NCBI RefSeq assembly: GCF_030518215.1
Contig: NZ_JAULRT010000062.1
Coordinates: 434,001 to 498,000 of the forward strand
Direction of reading: 5' to 3'
Length of the DNA: 64,000 nucleotides
Source: Gilvimarinus algae
GTDB taxonomy: Bacteria > Pseudomonadota > Gammaproteobacteria > Pseudomonadales > Cellvibrionaceae
Numbering within the stretch: position 1 is the stretch's first letter; each line of letters opens with the position of its first letter. This document shows, in pieces, positions 61,671-64,000 of this stretch. A program made the position numbers and the translations under genes. The notes below the pieces were generated by a model. The model saw only the letters and a list, made by a program, of their open reading frames with translations. It searched no databases and was not told the origin of the DNA.

Positions 61671-63149
61671 ATGAAGAATAATTCGGGGTTTGTGATTCGC
61701 GCCCTCGCGGCGCTTGAACGCGCGGGCAATCGCTCGCCGCAACCGGTGGTGCTCTTTGCCTGGCTGATGCTCGCCATCGCGCTCGCCTCGGCACTGGCTC
61801 AGTGGCTCGGCTGGCAGGTGAATTTACCCGGCGCGGCGGCGCCGGTGGCCGCGCGCAGTCTATTATCTGCCGAGGGCATTCACTGGGCGCTGACCCATAT
61901 GGTGGACAACTTTGTCGGATTTGCCCCGGTGGGAGCAGTGCTGGTGATCATGCTCGGTTTGGGTATCGCTGAACACTCGGGGCTATTGCGGGTGATTCTG
62001 ATGCGGGTGGTGTTGGCGCTGCGCCGCCGCTTTTTGAGTTTTGCGGTGGTGCTGGCCGGTATTTTGTCCAACATCGCTTTTGACGTCGGTTATGTCTTGC
62101 TGATTCCTCTGGCCGGTCTGTTGTTCCAGACGGCGGGGCGGCCGGCACTGGCAGGGATTGCGGCGGGCTTTGCCGGTGTGTCAGCCGGTTACAGTGCCAA
62201 TCTGGTGCTCGGTCCGGCCGATATCATTCTCGCCGGCCTGTCCAGCGAAGCGCTGCAGTTGGTGGCGCCTGGCGAGTCGGTAAGTGTGGCGGCTAACTAT
62301 TATTTTGCTGCAGTTTCCACGCTGCTGTTGGCGCTCGCCGGGGCCTGGGTCACCGAGCGGGTAGTGGTCCCTTACCTCGGCGAGTTGGATACCGATGCGG
62401 CCGAGTTGCCCGAGCAGGACCGGGGCAGTCCGACAGGGCTCAAGGCGGTGGCCCTATGGACGCTGGCTTTTGCGCTGCTGGTCGCTGTGCTGGCGGTACC
62501 CGAAGGGGCGCCTCTGCGAGATGGCGAGGGCTCGGGGTTTGCGCTACAGGCCCTGGTGCCCTTGATCGCGATTTATGCGGGTATAGCCGGCTTAATCTAC
62601 GGGCGTCTCAGCGGCCGCTTTCGGCAAAGGGGGGATGCCACGGCTGGCATGGAACAGGCCATGTCGGCCCTTGCCGGCTATTTGGTGCTGATGTTTTTCG
62701 CGGCTCAGGCGGTGGCGTGGTTTGGCTGGAGCCAGCTTGGGAGTCTGCTGGCGGCCACGGGGGCCGGGGCCCTGGCGGCCTTTGATGGTCAGGTGGTGGT
62801 GTTACTCATGGCCTTTATCCTGATCAGCGCGCTGATTAATCTGTTTGTCGGTAGCGCGTCGGCCAAGTGGGGCATACTCGCGCCCGTTTTTGTGCCTATG
62901 CTGTTGCTCTTGGGGGTTGCCCCCGAGCAAACTCAAATGGCCTACCGCATTGGCGACAGCGTGACCAATATTGTCACGCCCTTGATGCCGTATTTTGGTG
63001 TGGTGCTGGCCTTTGCTGCGCGCCACCGGCCGGGGATAGGTGTGGGCACTATGCTCGCCATGATGCTGCCTTATTCGCTGGTGTTTTTGCTCGTGTGGAG
63101 TGCGGCCTTCGCGCTCTGGCTTGGCTTAGGGCTACCCTTGGGGTTTTAG
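61671..63149 (+). CDS. AbgT-family transporter
   Basis: A 492-residue inner-membrane protein from the ATG at 61671 with about eleven hydrophobic helices. Family phrases include [35 protein letters not shown] [13 protein letters not shown], and [20 protein letters not shown]. Relatives take up p-aminobenzoyl-glutamate or act as sulfonamide/PABA exporters (MtrF/YdaH). The first ATG is chosen over an adjacent TTG. Confidence 0.9.
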   Translation: MKNNSGFVIRALAALERAGNRSPQPVVLFAWLMLAIALASALAQWLGWQVNLPGAAAPVAARSLLSAEGIHWALTHMVDNFVGFAPVGAVLVIMLGLGIAEHSGLLRVILMRVVLALRRRFLSFAVVLAGILSNIAFDVGYVLLIPLAGLLFQTAGRPALAGIAAGFAGVSAGYSANLVLGPADIILAGLSSEALQLVAPGESVSVAANYYFAAVSTLLLALAGAWVTERVVVPYLGELDTDAAELPEQDRGSPTGLKAVALWTLAFALLVAVLAVPEGAPLRDGEGSGFALQALVPLIAIYAGIAGLIYGRLSGRFRQRGDATAGMEQAMSALAGYLVLMFFAAQAVAWFGWSQLGSLLAATGAGALAAFDGQVVVLLMAFILISALINLFVGSASAKWGILAPVFVPMLLLLGVAPEQTQMAYRIGDSVTNIVTPLMPYFGVVLAFAARHRPGIGVGTMLAMMLPYSLVFLLVWSAAFALWLGLGLPLGF

Positions 63150-63230
63150 GCTCGGTGAATGCGCCTTGCAAAGCGCGGTCAACTTGCGGATAATGCGCGG
63201 CCTCGACAGACTGGCTCTGTCGCTGCAGTG

Positions 63231-63338
<108 letters not shown>

Positions 63339-63437
63339 CTCCAACTTTTCCCCAATCTTGCGCCGTCTGCCCAGCCGTGTTTATTTGCGGCCGGTACCGC
63401 TATAATCCGTGCATTTACACGCAATACTGAGGATGGC

Positions 63438-64000
63438 ATGAGTTATCAGGTCCTGGCACGCAAGTGGCGCCCCCGTACGTTTCGCGACCTTGTCGGGCAG
63501 GAGCATGTTCTGCGGGCGCTGGTGAATGCGCTCGATCACGATCGCCTGCATCACGCCTATCTGTTTACCGGCACCCGCGGTGTGGGCAAAACCACCATCG
63601 CCCGTATTCTCGCCAAGTGTTTAAACTGCGAAGTGGGCGTTAGTTCCACGCCCTGTGGCCAATGCGCGGCCTGTGTGGAAATTGCCGAAAACCGCTTTGT
63701 CGATTTGATTGAGGTGGACGCGGCCAGCCGCACCAAGGTGGAAGATACCCGCGAGCTTTTGGAAAACGTCCAGTACGCGCCGACTCGCGGCCGCTACAAG
63801 GTGTACCTGATCGATGAGGTGCACATGCTTTCCAGCCACTCGTTCAATGCGCTGCTGAAAACCCTCGAAGAGCCACCGCCACACGTTAAGTTCTTGCTGG
63901 CCACGACCGACCCCCAGCGGCTGCCGGTGACCATTCTGTCGCGCTGTTTGCAGTTTAACCTCAAGAACATGACCCCTGAGCTGGTTACCGGCCACTTGCA
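63438..64000 (+). CDS. dnaX: DNA polymerase III gamma/tau subunit, N-terminal part
   Basis: The gene starts at the ATG 63438 (GAGGA upstream) and runs off the window. The visible 187 residues begin SYQVLARKWRPRTFRDLVGQ, with Walker A GTRGVGKTT, the zinc module (CLNCEVGVSSTPCGQCAAC), and VYLIDEVHMLSSHSFNALLK with Walker B. This is the clamp-loader ATPase domain of DnaX. Confidence 0.97.
   Translation, partial: MSYQVLARKWRPRTFRDLVGQEHVLRALVNALDHDRLHHAYLFTGTRGVGKTTIARILAKCLNCEVGVSSTPCGQCAACVEIAENRFVDLIEVDAASRTKVEDTRELLENVQYAPTRGRYKVYLIDEVHMLSSHSFNALLKTLEEPPPHVKFLLATTDPQRLPVTILSRCLQFNLKNMTPELVTGHL

Overview
The window is about 64 kb of a chromosome from a gammaproteobacterium, most likely a marine or cellulolytic-type member of the Cellvibrionales (inference). 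This rests on the gene families present (ydiJ, fabV, LodA/LodB-type genes, a LetA/LetB-type MCE system, SRP RNA immediately before dnaX), the moderately high GC content, and a poly-serine linker in a resident phage adhesin, a linker style typical of Cellvibrionaceae secreted proteins. The species cannot be named from the sequence.

Layout. 0-8.3 kb: the end of an ABC-2 exporter permease, a lipoprotein hydrolase, an S4 RNA-binding protein, an RbgA/YlqF-type GTPase, a GFA enzyme, a GNAT protein, and a molybdenum-hydroxylase module in which XdhC and MocA face the two structural subunits of an isoquinoline-oxidoreductase-like enzyme. 8.4-12.1 kb: a lipid-transport operon with a split LetA and a six-domain MCE protein. 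12.4-17.9 kb: small secreted proteins, a TonB-dependent receptor, and an SDR/VTT operon facing a Crp-like regulator across a palindrome. 18.2-24.6 kb: a three-gene operon of a LodA-like protein, a LodB-like flavoprotein and a five-haem lipoprotein. 25-32.2 kb: small envelope proteins, an esterase, a chemoreceptor with a coupled solute-binding protein, a DUF2959 lipoprotein and a membrane protein with a degenerate archaemetzincin domain.

32.5-43.6 kb: an integrated element bounded by elongator tRNA-Met and a 59-bp exact copy of its 3' part. Its right 7 kb is a filamentous phage (inovirus) with repressor, Xis-like protein, ssDNA-binding protein, coat proteins, adhesin, Zot-type assembly ATPase, replication protein and tyrosine integrase. 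Its left 4 kb is AT-rich cargo: DUF2188, a tightly coupled pair of a nucleoid-associated (NA37/NdpA-like) protein and a RelA/SpoT-domain alarmone synthetase, a phage-type CsrA and a lipoprotein. The NA37-RelA/SpoT pair is the best candidate for an undescribed system, possibly toxin-antitoxin or anti-phage.

43.6-64 kb: mostly housekeeping. There is a two-sensor-domain MltF-like transglycosylase, ychF, a 2OG-Fe(II) oxygenase, ydiJ, small envelope proteins, a fabV / PlsC-type / LpxL-type lipid cluster, a serine hydrolase with an AraC-type regulator nearby, a QueD-like protein, tpx, an AbgT-family transporter, the SRP RNA and the start of dnaX.
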